Source of the DNA: Galbula dea
Taxonomy: Eukaryota > Chordata > Aves > Piciformes > Galbulidae
Assembly (NCBI GenBank): GCA_013399015.1
Contig: VWZX01010708.1
Location: 310,001-374,000, forward strand
Length of the DNA stretch: 64,000 bases
Reading direction: 5' to 3'
Position numbers and translations under genes: made by a program. The notes beneath the pieces are model-generated. The model searched no databases. It was not told the origin of the DNA and saw nothing but the letters and a program-made list of their open reading frames with translations. This document shows positions 12,101-23,000 of this stretch, one piece after another (position 1 is the stretch's first letter; every line of letters begins with the position of its first letter).

Positions 12101-15100
12101 GATGTCAGGTCCTCTGGCATCTCTGTGCAGCAGCTCCAGATATTTTGCTTTCTCCCAAGAGAAACAAGTGACTGCTCATGTCCTTGTGCAGGTTCTGTTG
12201 TCTTGTAATCTCAGGTCTTCCATGTTATAATGCAGTTAGTGCTGTTGCTCTCTGTCAGAGCATGTGTGCTGTATTTTGTGACCAAGCTGTCCCTTACTTT
12301 GCTTCAGCCTCAAAGAAGGAGAGGACCAGAAGGAGATCAAGATTGAGCCAGCTGATGCAGTGGAGGAAGTGGAACCCCTTCCTGAGGATTATTACACAAG
12401 ACCAATCAATCTGACAGAAGGTAACACCTTCATATTCTGTCACTTTTTTACCCTTACATTTCATAACATGGGCAGTGCATGAAAACTTGTCCATGGAATT
12501 CCTGATAGCCTGACATTTTAGTAATTTATGGTGGGATTAAAATGGTGGGAAAATTGTGACTTTTAAATAGTAACTTTGAATGCAGCTTCAGCTTCATGTT
12601 GTACATGGAAGGCTCAGAGCCAAATACATCAGGCATATTAATGCTTATTTCATGTTCTTGCTGGCCTTAATTCTCTGCATGTGAAGTTTGAGTTTTTGGA
12701 TGGAGAAAAGAGCTGATGTCCTTTTTCAGATAATAGCAGGAAATACAGTAGCTGGGCAGCTGGGGAATTGGAACCAGTTGACCTTTTAAGTAGCATCTGT
12801 GTATTAGTTTGGCATCAACTTGGAATAGCTTGCCTATGCTTGGAAGTTAATTAGCTGGCTAATTGGCAAATATTGTACATGGGTCAGTGAAACTTGGGAG
12901 CAAATGGGATGAAACAGCAGGTACAGGAAGTGATGTGGACTTGCTGCTGAAGTGGCTCTACACAGGACAGATGTTCTTGGTAGTGCTGCAGGCCTACAAA
13001 GGCTGCCAATGTTAATTAATTCATGAAAGGTTTGTGGAAAGGGCTAGATCATCTTGTCTTCTCATGAGACTGTCAGCATTGCAAGAGTATGATGTTGGTA
13101 AAGAAGACATCTTTTGTGGTTCCCTACAGCGAAAGAAAGACTGCCAGGTGGCTCACTGCCTCTCAGACACAGAGAATAGTGAGGAAACTGGGTTTGGGGG
13201 AAAACCCATGGGAAGCTGGCTGATGGAGGTTCTTGCCTCAGGACCTCTGTAGTCACTCATTTTATGTGCAAGTCTGAGTTATGCAAACTCCTTGCTGAGA
13301 AGCTGTATATTGTAGTCATGCTGCACCCAGCTGTGAGGGTAACAAAGCTGTGAGAACTCATTTGCCCTTGGAGGGGAAAGGATTTGTTTTCTAGATGATT
13401 ACAAAATTCTGCTTCCACCCCAGCTGAGCTTTCAACAGCGAACAGGGTCCTTTGTTTCTCCTGGGCTGGCACTGATGTTGCTCTTGTGTTGCCGTGCCCA
13501 ATCAGGGCAGCCCTTTATACAGCTCCTGCCTTTTGTTCATTCACTGCCTGAAACAGTGATACTTGCTTCTGAATTCTTCTGTGCAGGTGAAATTAAGTTT
13601 CTCAAGAGACTGTAGCATGTCTGCATGCAGTGTGTGCCGCACACTTGCTCTTAGTCCAGTGCATAGGTACAGTCTATCTCAAGTGTCAGTGCCTGAGACA
13701 TCAGTTTGTCTTGCTTTCTGTTGTGCACCCAGTGACAACTCTACGTCAGCGTCTGCTGCAGCCTGACTTCCAGCCCATCTGCGCTTCCCAGCTCTACCCA
13801 CGTCATAAGCACCTCCTGATCAAACGTTCGCTGCGCTGCCGGGTGGGTCATGAAGTACAAAAAACGACTTGCTCTAGGCTCACAGAGCTCAGGATGTGGG
13901 AAATGGGCTGTGTGTTTCTTGTTAAAACAAGCTGCTCAAATGCTTCTGGTTGTTGAAAGTTCTCCTGGAGATGAGGGAGGCTGTCTCATCTCTGATCTGA
14001 TGAAGGTTGTGGAAGAGGGAAAGCGTTGTCAAAGGTGCATGGAGAGACAAAGATGGGTTTGCATAAGGGTCTCTGTGCTCTGCCTGGCCAAGGACTTGGA
14101 GAAGGCTGCAAGTACAGAATTTTAAAGTCTTTTATTACTAAAGACAAAAATAAAGTCAGCAAACAGCATATTAGTGAGAGGCAGTGCATAATACTGAAGA
14201 TACCCTTAGAGTGAAGGCAGAAAGAAGGTATGTCAGAGAAGAAAAGCAGACTAGAGAAGCCAAGATGGGCAAGAATTAAAGCTGCTGGCTTACTACATGT
14301 TCTTCAGAAAGCTCTTGCTTTCTCAGTGAAACAAGGGTATTTATCTAGTTCATAGGGCAGTGTTTTTCAAAGGATTTAAGATGCAGAATGCAAGATATTT
14401 TCTCAGTAATAAATTATGTCAGGCTGAACCCGTATTTGAAGGGAAGTCTATGAGAAGATAGATTTTGAGTTAGAGCTGTTTGGTTTTTTTACTGGATTCT
14501 GGAGCACAAATCAAAGGGCTTGCAGGTATTGTGCCTTCTTGCTGCAGTCAGTGAGTATCCAGGGTTTTTTTTAAGCCTGGGTCCCAATCTGGTGTTTCTT
14601 GCCCTGATATTGCTGGATATGACATTCGTGGAGTGTCAGTAGTGTGACACAACAATGGCTACAGGCACCCCAAGGTGATTTTTATCTGTGCTGTGTTAGA
14701 GGCTGGTAGTGCTGTGGCTAGTGGCACAGTGCTTGCAGCTCTGATTCTTTATTTTGTGACTGCACACTGTCTTTATATGCTAACTAACACATCTGTGTCT
14801 CTAGAAATGTGAACATAACCTGAGCAAACCAGAATTCAATCCAACATCTATCAAATTCAAGATCCAGCTGGTTGCTGTGTAAGTTTGATTTTGGGACTGT
14901 GGGGAACAACCTCCTACCTATGCTTAGTTAATGTCTTTATTTTAATTTCTTTTCTACTCTTGGTTTTGACCTTGTATATATGTGTCATGGTCATTTGCTT
15001 TGTTCTTGTTGTAGTAACTATATCCCTGAAGTGAGAATCATGTCTATTCCCAACCTGCGCTACATGAAGGTCAGTAGTTTTTCCAGACATGTCTGAGGGT

Positions 15101-17084
15101 GAGCCACAGCTGGGAGGTGTGGATGTGGGACCTTTTTGGAAGATGATGTGGTGTGATGATTGTTCCCTAAGGGCTTTGCTCACTCCATTTAGAGGGATTG
15201 TGGGGTTTAGAGGAATGGTGGGAATAACAGTGCATGTACTTGTCACTCAGCATGAGTAGATTACCACACAGGGTGATGTCTGGCATCACAAGCACACACC
15301 AATATCTGAAGAATAAAAGCTGTGGAGCTGAGATCTTGGGTAGGTTTCAAAAATGTATATTTCTTAGATTAAGAAAGTATTGCATGGCTTTGAGACCTTT
15401 CTTAAGGTCTGGGGGCGTTCATTATCTGTCCTCTTAGTCTATGTGATACAACATTTGAAGCTGTTGATCAATCACAGAAGATGGAGGTGCTAACAGTAAT
15501 GATGAATTTTAGACTAATTGCTTCTTGAACTGTGATTCCAATCTCCCCAGGAGAGCCAAGTCCTTCTGACTCTGACCAACCCAGTGGAAAACATCACCCA
15601 TGTCACACTGCTGGAGTGCGAGGAGGGAGACCCTGACAACATCAACAGCACTGCCAAGGTATTGTATCCTCCTGATGGCTGAGACCAAGAATTTTCAAGG
15701 CTTTCCACTCTGTTTATCCTTCCACAGGTCACTTTTTTCATATGTCCTTCAGTCTCTGCTGACTGTGTTGCATTTGCCTCATTGGAGTGTGAATGGCTGT
15801 CACCAGTGTAAACATCAGCTCATAAAGTGTTTTGAAATTGTGTCTGTTCATTGAGATCCAGAACCCAAGGGAGAAATACCTGATTGCATTGGTAGAATGG
15901 TAACCAGGTGGTACCAGAACAGAGGAAAACCCAAGATTAATTGCTTCTCTGTTAAAGCATAGTAAAGCAGCCCTTTGCTAGTAGAGGGCTCTCTCCTTGC
16001 AGTGTAGGTTCTGAGCAGTGCTGAAAGGCTGCTTGTCTTCGTGCTCTGTTTCAGGTGGCAGTTCCTCCCAAGGAGCTTATTCTGGCTGGCAAAGATGCTG
16101 CAGCAGAATATGATGAGCTTGCAGAGCCTCAAGATTTCCAGGATGACCCTGAGTGAGTGTTGTCTGTCCTGTGGGGAACATGTCCCTTAAAAACTTGGCA
16201 CTTCAGCCAAGTAACTCGCTGTCCTCTCTGTCTTCAGTGTGTTTTGTTTGGGGTTTGGGTTTTTTTTCAGTTTTCTTGTAGAGGTGTGTGTGGTTGTTTT
16301 ATTGAGGAGTGAGAGATAAACAATGCAAATCTTTTTGCTTGTGTTTTGGACTAGTCAGGAGACATTTATTCCCTTTGAGGCAAGGTGTGCCCTTGCAATT
16401 GAATTATAGGTAGTAGCACTGCTTCTGTACAGGAATGCTCTGTGTAATCCTCTCCTTTGCTAGCAGAGGGCTCACAGTAGCAGTGAGAACTACGTAGTAG
16501 AGTGTGTGTCAGAGTTGCCTCCAGCCTTCAAAGTGGAATGTGTTTTGCAGCCTCTTACAGAGCATCTGGAGCTGTAGACTATAGCCCTTTGCTCTTGCAT
16601 TGAACCCATGGCCAAAGCAGGCGTTTTTTGTTTGAGGGATGTGCCAGCAGGTATCAGCATAAAGGGGGGTACTGGTAGTGATGCCAGAGGGGCTGTGGGC
16701 CCCCTGCAGAAAGAGCAGCAGGGAGTAAGCTACAAATAAGAGCAGCTCTTCTAGCAGGGTGTATTAAGCTGTAAACTGAGCATCCCTATTACATGGTGTC
16801 AGAATGAATCTTGGAGGCAAGTGTTTGAGAACTTGGCTGACCCAGCGTTCTTTTGTTTTCTGTCTTGCAGTGTTATTGCCTTCAGAAAAGCCAATAAGGT
16901 AGGAGTTTTCATCAAGGTCACTCCACAGAAAGAAGAGGGCGAAGTGACCGTGAGTTTCAAGATGAAGCATGAGTTTAAAAACCTTGCTGCTCCAATCCGG
17001 CCCACGGAGGAGGGCGATCATACCTCTGAGGTCATCTGGCTCACCCATCACCTGGAGCTCAGCCTCGGTCCAGTGCTCCCATAA
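5955..17084 (+). CDS. DCTN4: DCTN4, dynactin subunit 4 (p62), 460 aa, 13 coding exons
   Basis: Exons: 5955-6089, 7837-7907, 8322-8500, 9540-9583, 10310-10417, 11889-11962, 12308-12420, 13733-13842, 14805-14878, 15015-15069, 15551-15658, 16055-16152, 16871-17084. All introns are GT-AG and phases join to 1383 nt. The 460-residue product is the same length as I recall for human and nearly collinear with it. It begins MASLLQSERV and ends ELSLGPVLP. The N-terminus holds the family's crossed cysteine/RING-like zinc cluster: C30, C33, C41, C51, C54, C70, C73, C76, C78, C79, with a later pair C111/C114. Residues about 143-178 are highly charged and helical. p62 sits in the dynactin pointed-end complex with Arp11, p25 and p27; it helps dynein cargo attachment and acts in the cytoplasm and at centrosomes. 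The C78-C79 pair replaces a CPGC in human as I recall it, so one extra cysteine is present. Confidence 0.97.
6200..6310. promoter_or_regulatory. Three ATTGG (inverted CCAAT) boxes in DCTN4 intron 1
   Basis: ATTGG occurs at 6207-6211, 6262-6266 and 6302-6306, within CpG-rich sequence downstream of DCTN4 exon 1. On the minus strand these read CCAAT, the NF-Y core. Binding is inferred from the motif only. Confidence 0.4.
6450..6570. repeat. Short imperfect tandem repeat, about 40-44 bp unit
   Basis: Three degenerate copies of a unit resembling ATGGGNCCCGGC...GGGCAG near 6456, 6499 and 6538, in DCTN4 intron 1. The third copy is the most diverged. Confidence 0.5.
6570..7836. other. DCTN4 intron 1, remainder
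   Basis: The GC-rich first third fades into AT-rich intron. I see no exon or RNA gene in it. Confidence 0.6.
8538..8722 (-). mobile_element. CR1 LINE fragment in DCTN4 intron 3
   Basis: Antisense CR1 3' end: it starts with ATAGAATTGTCAGAGTTGGAAGGGAC-like sequence (the tail read backwards), then the reversed CCAGTAGACTAGGTTGCCCAGAGCC block. It lies just 38 bp downstream of the exon 3 donor. Confidence 0.88.
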
Positions 17085-18958
17085 ATGCTCCTGACACTTG
17101 TGCCCTGACAGCTGGCTACAGGACGGACTGTCACAGTGAAGAGAGCACCTGGTGAAACGTTCTGTGAGAGGTCCTTTGTGATGTGTGGGTGTGTGCCACA
17201 GGCCGCGACAGGCGGCTGAGGGTGCCATGGTTTGGGATGGTTTCTTCTCTCTCCTCTTGTTGTAGTGCCCACTAACTACTGCTCTGCTTCCCCACCCTGA
17301 CACGGGCTAGTTTGACTTGCAGCATGTGTTGCAGCACAGAGAAAGGTCTCACTTTCTCCAGATCTGCATTACACCTGGCTGAATTTAGTTTTCTGAACAG
17401 AAAAGAACTCATATTTTTTCTTTATGCCAGCGCACAAACCTGATGTTCCATACTCAATAGCGAACAACTTCTTTCTCCCACAGAGCTGTGCCCTTCCTGA
17501 ACAAAGGCTTTAGGCAGTGGCTCTGTCTGCTGCGTTGTTGGCAATTTCTTGGCAGCAGCACAATGCTTTCTTTGGGTTTTCTGCTTCCTTGTAGGATACC
17601 TCAGCTGTGGGGGATTGCGATGTACAGTCTTACGGCTCTGGCAGATGTAGCTTACTTAGCTGAGGTGATAGGTCTGTTTACACAAAGGAAATGGTCAGTT
17701 TGCCTTTAAACTCCAAACATAGTGTACTGTAGTGTTCCTGGGTTTGACTGGCAGCCCAGCCTGCTGTGTTGCTGGGGGATGTGGCAGCATGATGCACTCC
17801 GAGCTGGGAATTGAAGCTGTGCTACAGCTCTTGACTCAGGCAGTGCTGCTCCAGAAAGGCTGCCTGGCAGTCTTCAGATGATTGATGTGTGTTAATAGGG
17901 GTAGTGATCAGGGTAGGAAACCTGGAGAGTTAAGATTAGGTCTGGTATACATTGAACTACGAAGATCATGCTCTTGTCTTTTTCCAGGTAGGATGGATGG
18001 GAGGGAGTTGTAAAGTCAGAAAGACAAATTACACATTAACTAGCATACACTGTACCATATGGCAATTTATCTGGGGTGTAATTTGGCCGCAGTCCAACCT
18101 AAAATTGGTAATTAAAAGCATTGTATCCAGGATACTGAATTACTGGTAACTACATAGCTTAGTGCAAGCTGGTGAGATCACTCTTCCTGCAGAGCATTCC
18201 CAGTTCAGACACTGACCTTCATTAAACAAACATCTCTGATGGGCTTTGCTGTGCTAGGAAAGGCTTGAAACCCAGCCAGCCATGGCCATGCTACTTGAGA
18301 CACTTGGGCCACAGTTGTGCTGACCTGGACCTGCAGATCCTCTGCAGGGGTGGGTGGGATGGGGCTGCCTGCTCTGCTCTCCAGGGGAAGTGGTGGTGCA
18401 GCAACTGAAAACACGAGAAACCTGCTGTGGTGTGCCTGGGACCGTGCGCCTTAAGCCTAGATCCTGCAGTAGGTCCCAAAGCAGCGAGGCATCACGTTTA
18501 CAATCTCGTGTAGGCTGCACACAGATGTACAGCATGAGTGTGAGACTTGTAGTTCATAGTTAATGTCTAGTGCTAGTGCCTGCTGCGGCTTTATCTGTTG
18601 AGATAACACAGTACTTAACCTTTGGCCGGGGCTTCTTTTCAGTAGCCAAAGTAGCTGCCACACTTGCCACACTGAGATGGCAAAAAGCCTTCCAGGGATA
18701 TGCTGGGCCATAGTTTGCCTGGCCTGCTTGTTGTCTGTCACTGAAAACAAAAAGGCCATTGATTTATGGTGTTCTGAACGGTCTCGTTCACCGTGTGAGG
18801 TTTTTTTCCCCTCCTGTAGGTGCTTGTAGGTGATAGGAAAGGTGTCGGCGTGTCCTTGCTCTGTCCCTGCTCCCTGGGGCGCTTGCCCTGCCTGACTGTT
18901 GCCTTACTGCTTGATGTTGTGTAGTGACCTTCAATAAAGCAAACGTGGCTCTCGGAGG
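17085..18958 (+). other. DCTN4: DCTN4 3' UTR
   Basis: About 1.9 kb from the stop codon to a strong TTCAATAAAGC polyadenylation context (AATAAA at 18933-18938). It holds no other gene. A second AATAAA-like site near 18992 could serve as an alternative end. Confidence 0.75.
18933..18938 (+). terminator. DCTN4: DCTN4 polyadenylation signal
   Basis: Canonical AATAAA preceded by TTC and followed by GC; first canonical hexamer on the plus strand in the 3' UTR region that has a suitable context. Confidence 0.7.
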
Positions 18959-19039
18959 CTTTGCACTAGCTTTTGTGTTAAGGTTCATTGGAAAATAAAT
19001 ATTATTAAAAAAACCCCAACAACAAAACACCTAAGCAAA

Positions 19040-19780
19040 GGGCAAGTGCTGGATTCTGTACCTGGGATGGGCTAAACCTGGGTTTATGTACAGACAGAGG
19101 AATGAAGGGCTGGAGAGCAGCCCCAGAAAGGGGATCTGGGAATTCTGGTTGATGGCATTTTTAAGTATTATGTACCCTGGCAGCCACGAGGAGCAAAAGC
19201 ATCCTGGGGCATATCAAACACTGCAAGTGAGGCGATAGTCCCACTCTGGTCTGTCCTGGTGTGGCCTCACCTCAAGTATTGTGTGCAGTTTTGGGTGCCA
19301 CAATATAAAAAGGATATAAAGCTGCTAGAGAGCATCCAAAGGAGGTCCATGAAGATAGTGGGGTCTAAAGGGGAAGCCATATGAGGAGCAGCTGAAGTCA
19401 CTTGTTTTTTTCAGCCTGGGCAGGAGGAGACTGAGGAGGGACCTCATCATGGTCTGTAACTTCCTCACAAGAAGAGGAGAGGCAGGAGCTCATCTCTTCT
19501 CTTTGGTGACCAGCGATAGTACCCGAGGAAACAGCATGAAGCTATTCCAGGGGAGGGTTAGGTTAGCGATTAGGAAAAGGTTCTCCATTCAGAGGGTGGT
19601 CGAGCACTGAACAGTTTCCCCAGGGCAGTAGTCAAGGTGCCAAGCCTGAGAGAATTCCAGAAGCATCTGGACAATGCCATCAGGCACATAATGTAAGTTT
19701 TGGGATTGTCCTGTGCAGCCACAGGAGCTGGACTCCACGATCCCTGTGGGTCCAACTCAGGAGGTTTTGGGATTCTAAGT
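19040..19780 (+). mobile_element. CR1 LINE fragment between DCTN4 and RBM22
   Basis: Longest CR1 copy in the window. In sense order it shows CR1 landmarks: a GATCTGGGAATTCTGGTTGATGGC-like block, CTCAAGTATTGTGTGCAGTTTTGG, GACTGAGGAGGGACCTCATCATGG, GGTTAGCGATTAGGAAAAGG, and a tail ending in GGATTCTAAG. It is 5'-truncated with no intact frame. It starts about 80 bp after the DCTN4 poly(A) site and ends where the RBM22 CpG promoter begins. Confidence 0.93.
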
Positions 19781-19784
19781 ACGT

Positions 19785-20078
19785 TCCCCCGGCTATTCCC
19801 GAGGTCTCGCCCACGCTCCCCTGCTCCCGATCCGGGTGGTCCAGCCCCGCCCCTTAGCCGCGCTCCATAGCTGGCTGTGCCTAGAGCGCCTCCGCCCCTG
19901 CGGCGCGCTGCTGGCGTCACCGCCACGCTCCAGGCTTGTCGCTAGCGGAAGTGGTGTCACTTCCGGCTCCCGCCGCCTGCCGGGAGCGAGGCGGAGGGTC
20001 GCGGGGGCTTCCGGCGGCTGAGAGGAGAGGAGGGGAGGGGAAGGGAACGGAGCGGAGCGGGGCGGGGCCTTCGTCGCC
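19785..20078 (+). promoter_or_regulatory. RBM22: RBM22 CpG promoter and 5' UTR with palindromic ETS sites
   Basis: CpG-rich, TATA-less. It carries a perfect inverted pair of ETS/GABP-type sites, CGGAAGTG at 19946-19953 and CACTTCCG at 19958-19965, separated by 4 bp, plus another TTCCGG at about 20010. The start site is probably within 19960-20040. Such ETS pairs are common in promoters of broadly expressed RNA-processing genes. Binding itself is inferred. Confidence 0.7.
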
Positions 20079-23000
20079 ATGTCGACATCCCTGGGCTCCA
20101 ACACCTACAACCGGCAGAACTGGGAGGACGCGGTGAGCCCGGGGCGGAGGATGCCAGGGCGGGTCGAGCCTTGGCCCGCCGTCTCCCTGCCGGGGTTCGA
20201 AGTGTATGGTAGCTGGGAAGGTCTCAGCAGCTGAGAGGGTTGAGCTGGGCCTGTGGGCGCATTCTGTAGAGCTGAGGCCTTTCCTGGATAGACCCCATGC
20301 AAACAATAAATACTGAGAAATAATGGGCAGGAGGAGTGGAGGAGGGAGGAGTATCATCTGCTGCAGTCAGGTTGCTCAGGAGTTAAGATCTTAAGAATAT
20401 GCTTTGTTTGTTTGTTCTATGTTTTTTTTCAAACTGGAATAGCTGGCAGATCGTGGTTCTTCGGTAATACAGGCCTCCGGTCGTGGCTTGCAGCTCTCGG
20501 TAGTGTCAGTTGAGAGTGTGATTTGAGTGCTTTTGTGATGATGGAGTTTGTTGCAAATTCCTGATTTTCTCTCTTCTTGCTCAATTCAGGACTTCCCTAT
20601 TCTGTGCCAGACATGTCTTGGAGAAAACCCATATATTCGAATGGTATGTGCTTGTTTGACTCTGCAGTCCTTTTCTTGGATTGGCCCTTGACCTGTTGAG
20701 TTTCAGGGACTAAAATAAGCCTGGCAAAGCGAGGAGATGCTGAGGTGGATGTGCACTCCTAATTATTTGGTTCAGGGTTTGGTTCCAGCCATTGCTGGTA
20801 GGTGACATCATGTCATGAGCTATGTGATTTAAGAATAAAGCAGCCAAAAAGGAGAGCAGGATGGTACAGTTCAATGTCTAGAGCTCAGGACATGCTCCAA
20901 AACAAAGTTCTGGGTTGTGATAAATCTTGTGACACAGAGAACAGTGAACTGCTGAAATATTAAATAGCTTAGCAGAGGTTTTAAAGTGCAACGAATAGTA
21001 ATCTGTAAAAATAACTTAAAACTGCCTGAATTGCCTGATGGCAGTTTAAATCCTTGTTTGATTACCTTGGTTTCCTCCATGCAGCATGAGCCAGTCCATC
21101 TTATGTTGCTTTTCTCCATCCTCAGTCTGGCTGTGTGTGACCGAAATTGACATCATCTTTCTTTCACATTTCCATTCCACCAACTTTGCTGAGAGAATTT
21201 ATGATATTTTTTGTGAAACATAATCCTACTGCCAGTATAAATGATACTTTAAAACCTGCTTATTTTCATGGACTTGTTTCATGTAACATCATCTTTGTTT
21301 AAAAATAACTATTCATAGTCCATTTAATTCTAAGCTTCTGTCAGTACAAGAGGTGAGACTTAACAATACTCTGTCTTTAATGAATGTTTCTAAAGCAAAA
21401 ATGGATGGGGACTTTTTTTGCCCTGTTGACCTGCCAAGGTGTAAGCCCAAAACATAGAGTGAGCGAGTCTGAATCCAGCATAATTAGGAGAGAACACTGT
21501 GCTGTAACCTCAATGGTATCTTTCATGTTTTTATGCTGCATTGGTGATATTTCATATTTTCTTTTGTTGTTTTTGATTCTATTTCAGACCAAAGAAAAAT
21601 ATGGAAAAGAATGCAAGGTAGGTTTGTTGTCTTTTGAAGAAAGAACATCTGAATTGGTGCATATTTTGGGATAACACAATTTAATGTTAAAAAACCTGTC
21701 AGCTTCAGAAAAGTGTTTATCTGGGTTAAGGCATAAAATGTTTATGTAACTGCCTGAATTTTTAGGTCAGTCTACTGTGCACTGTGTTAGACTAAGTCAG
21801 TTGGTCTTAAAATAGTGAAATTATTGAAGATTGTTCAGACAGGCTTTGGATGTACTTATGTTTATCAGAATTAGGTTTTGTGAATATTGTTATACTATAT
21901 TTGAAGGCATTTCAGCATGTAAAATAATCTCATTTTTGTCTTGGAAGCTTGTTTTCATTCATAGAAGTTTAGGGTTTTCTGTTAATATGGTTTGTGTTAG
22001 CTGAGAAATAAGTCACATTTATTCCTGAAAGAGTAAGAAATGTAGTGTTTTCTTGACTGAAAGAAATGAAAGGAGTTTTCTGCCCCTTTTATCAGTTATG
22101 GCTGTGAGGTAGGAAGAAGGTATCTTGCTTCCCTTCCTCAGACTGTACACACAGTGGAGGCAGATGCATTATTCCACCAGTAGTTGTCTTCTGGACCAAA
22201 ATCTCACACCCTATTATGGGTCTTGCTGCTGGTGACTGATTTGCACATCATTGGTTAATAGCTCTACTCTGACATCACCTGGAATGAAGGAGGATTTGTG
22301 GGGTTTTTTTGAGTAGATCTGCATTCAGCATTCAGGCTATTGTAATAAACTTAAAACAGCAACAAGAACAAAACCTTCCTAAAAGTTCCTCTTGTCAAAG
22401 AAGACAGCGAACAGAAACAGGTGTTTCGCGAGGTCAGAATTGTAGCACCAAGACAAAGAAGTAGTGTAGTTATGGTTTGATAAGATCAGATGTGCTTGGA
22501 CTTCAAGTTCCCTTGCAAGAACCAGAATGTTCTTCTCCATTGCTGTGTGGTGGTGCTGGAAGTGTTAACTTCCTGTCTTCCAGATCTGTGCCAGGCCCTT
22601 CACCGTGTTCCGCTGGTGCCCTGGTGTTCGGATGCGTTTCAAGAAAACAGAAGTGTGCCAGACGTGCAGCAAGCTGAAGAATGTCTGTCAGACCTGCCTG
22701 CTTGACCTGGAATATGGTGTGTACCAAAAAATGGAAACATAAGAGAAGAAGCTGGTCTGCTTCCTTCTGAAATGAAAGTTGGTGAAACGTCTTTGCATGT
22801 GTGCATGCCCTTGGCATGGTTGTCTCTGGACAGTCTTTGAGAGGAGTGAGTAGAGCTGATAGCATCTTTTCTGAGGTTCAGGGCAGCGTGGTGTACTGGA
22901 GCAGTAATGGAGTTATCTCTGGCTAATGCAGGTTGCAATAACTATTTCTCTTTGTTCAGTTTGTGTTTCCTCTGGATTTGTTGTATATTTTTCTTTTTGT

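Noticed and set aside
20530..20575. Box C/D snoRNA-like motifs (GTGATGA ... CTGA) in RBM22 intron 1
   Set aside because: The spacing is only about 25 nt and there is no terminal stem or C'/D' pair; too short for a snoRNA.
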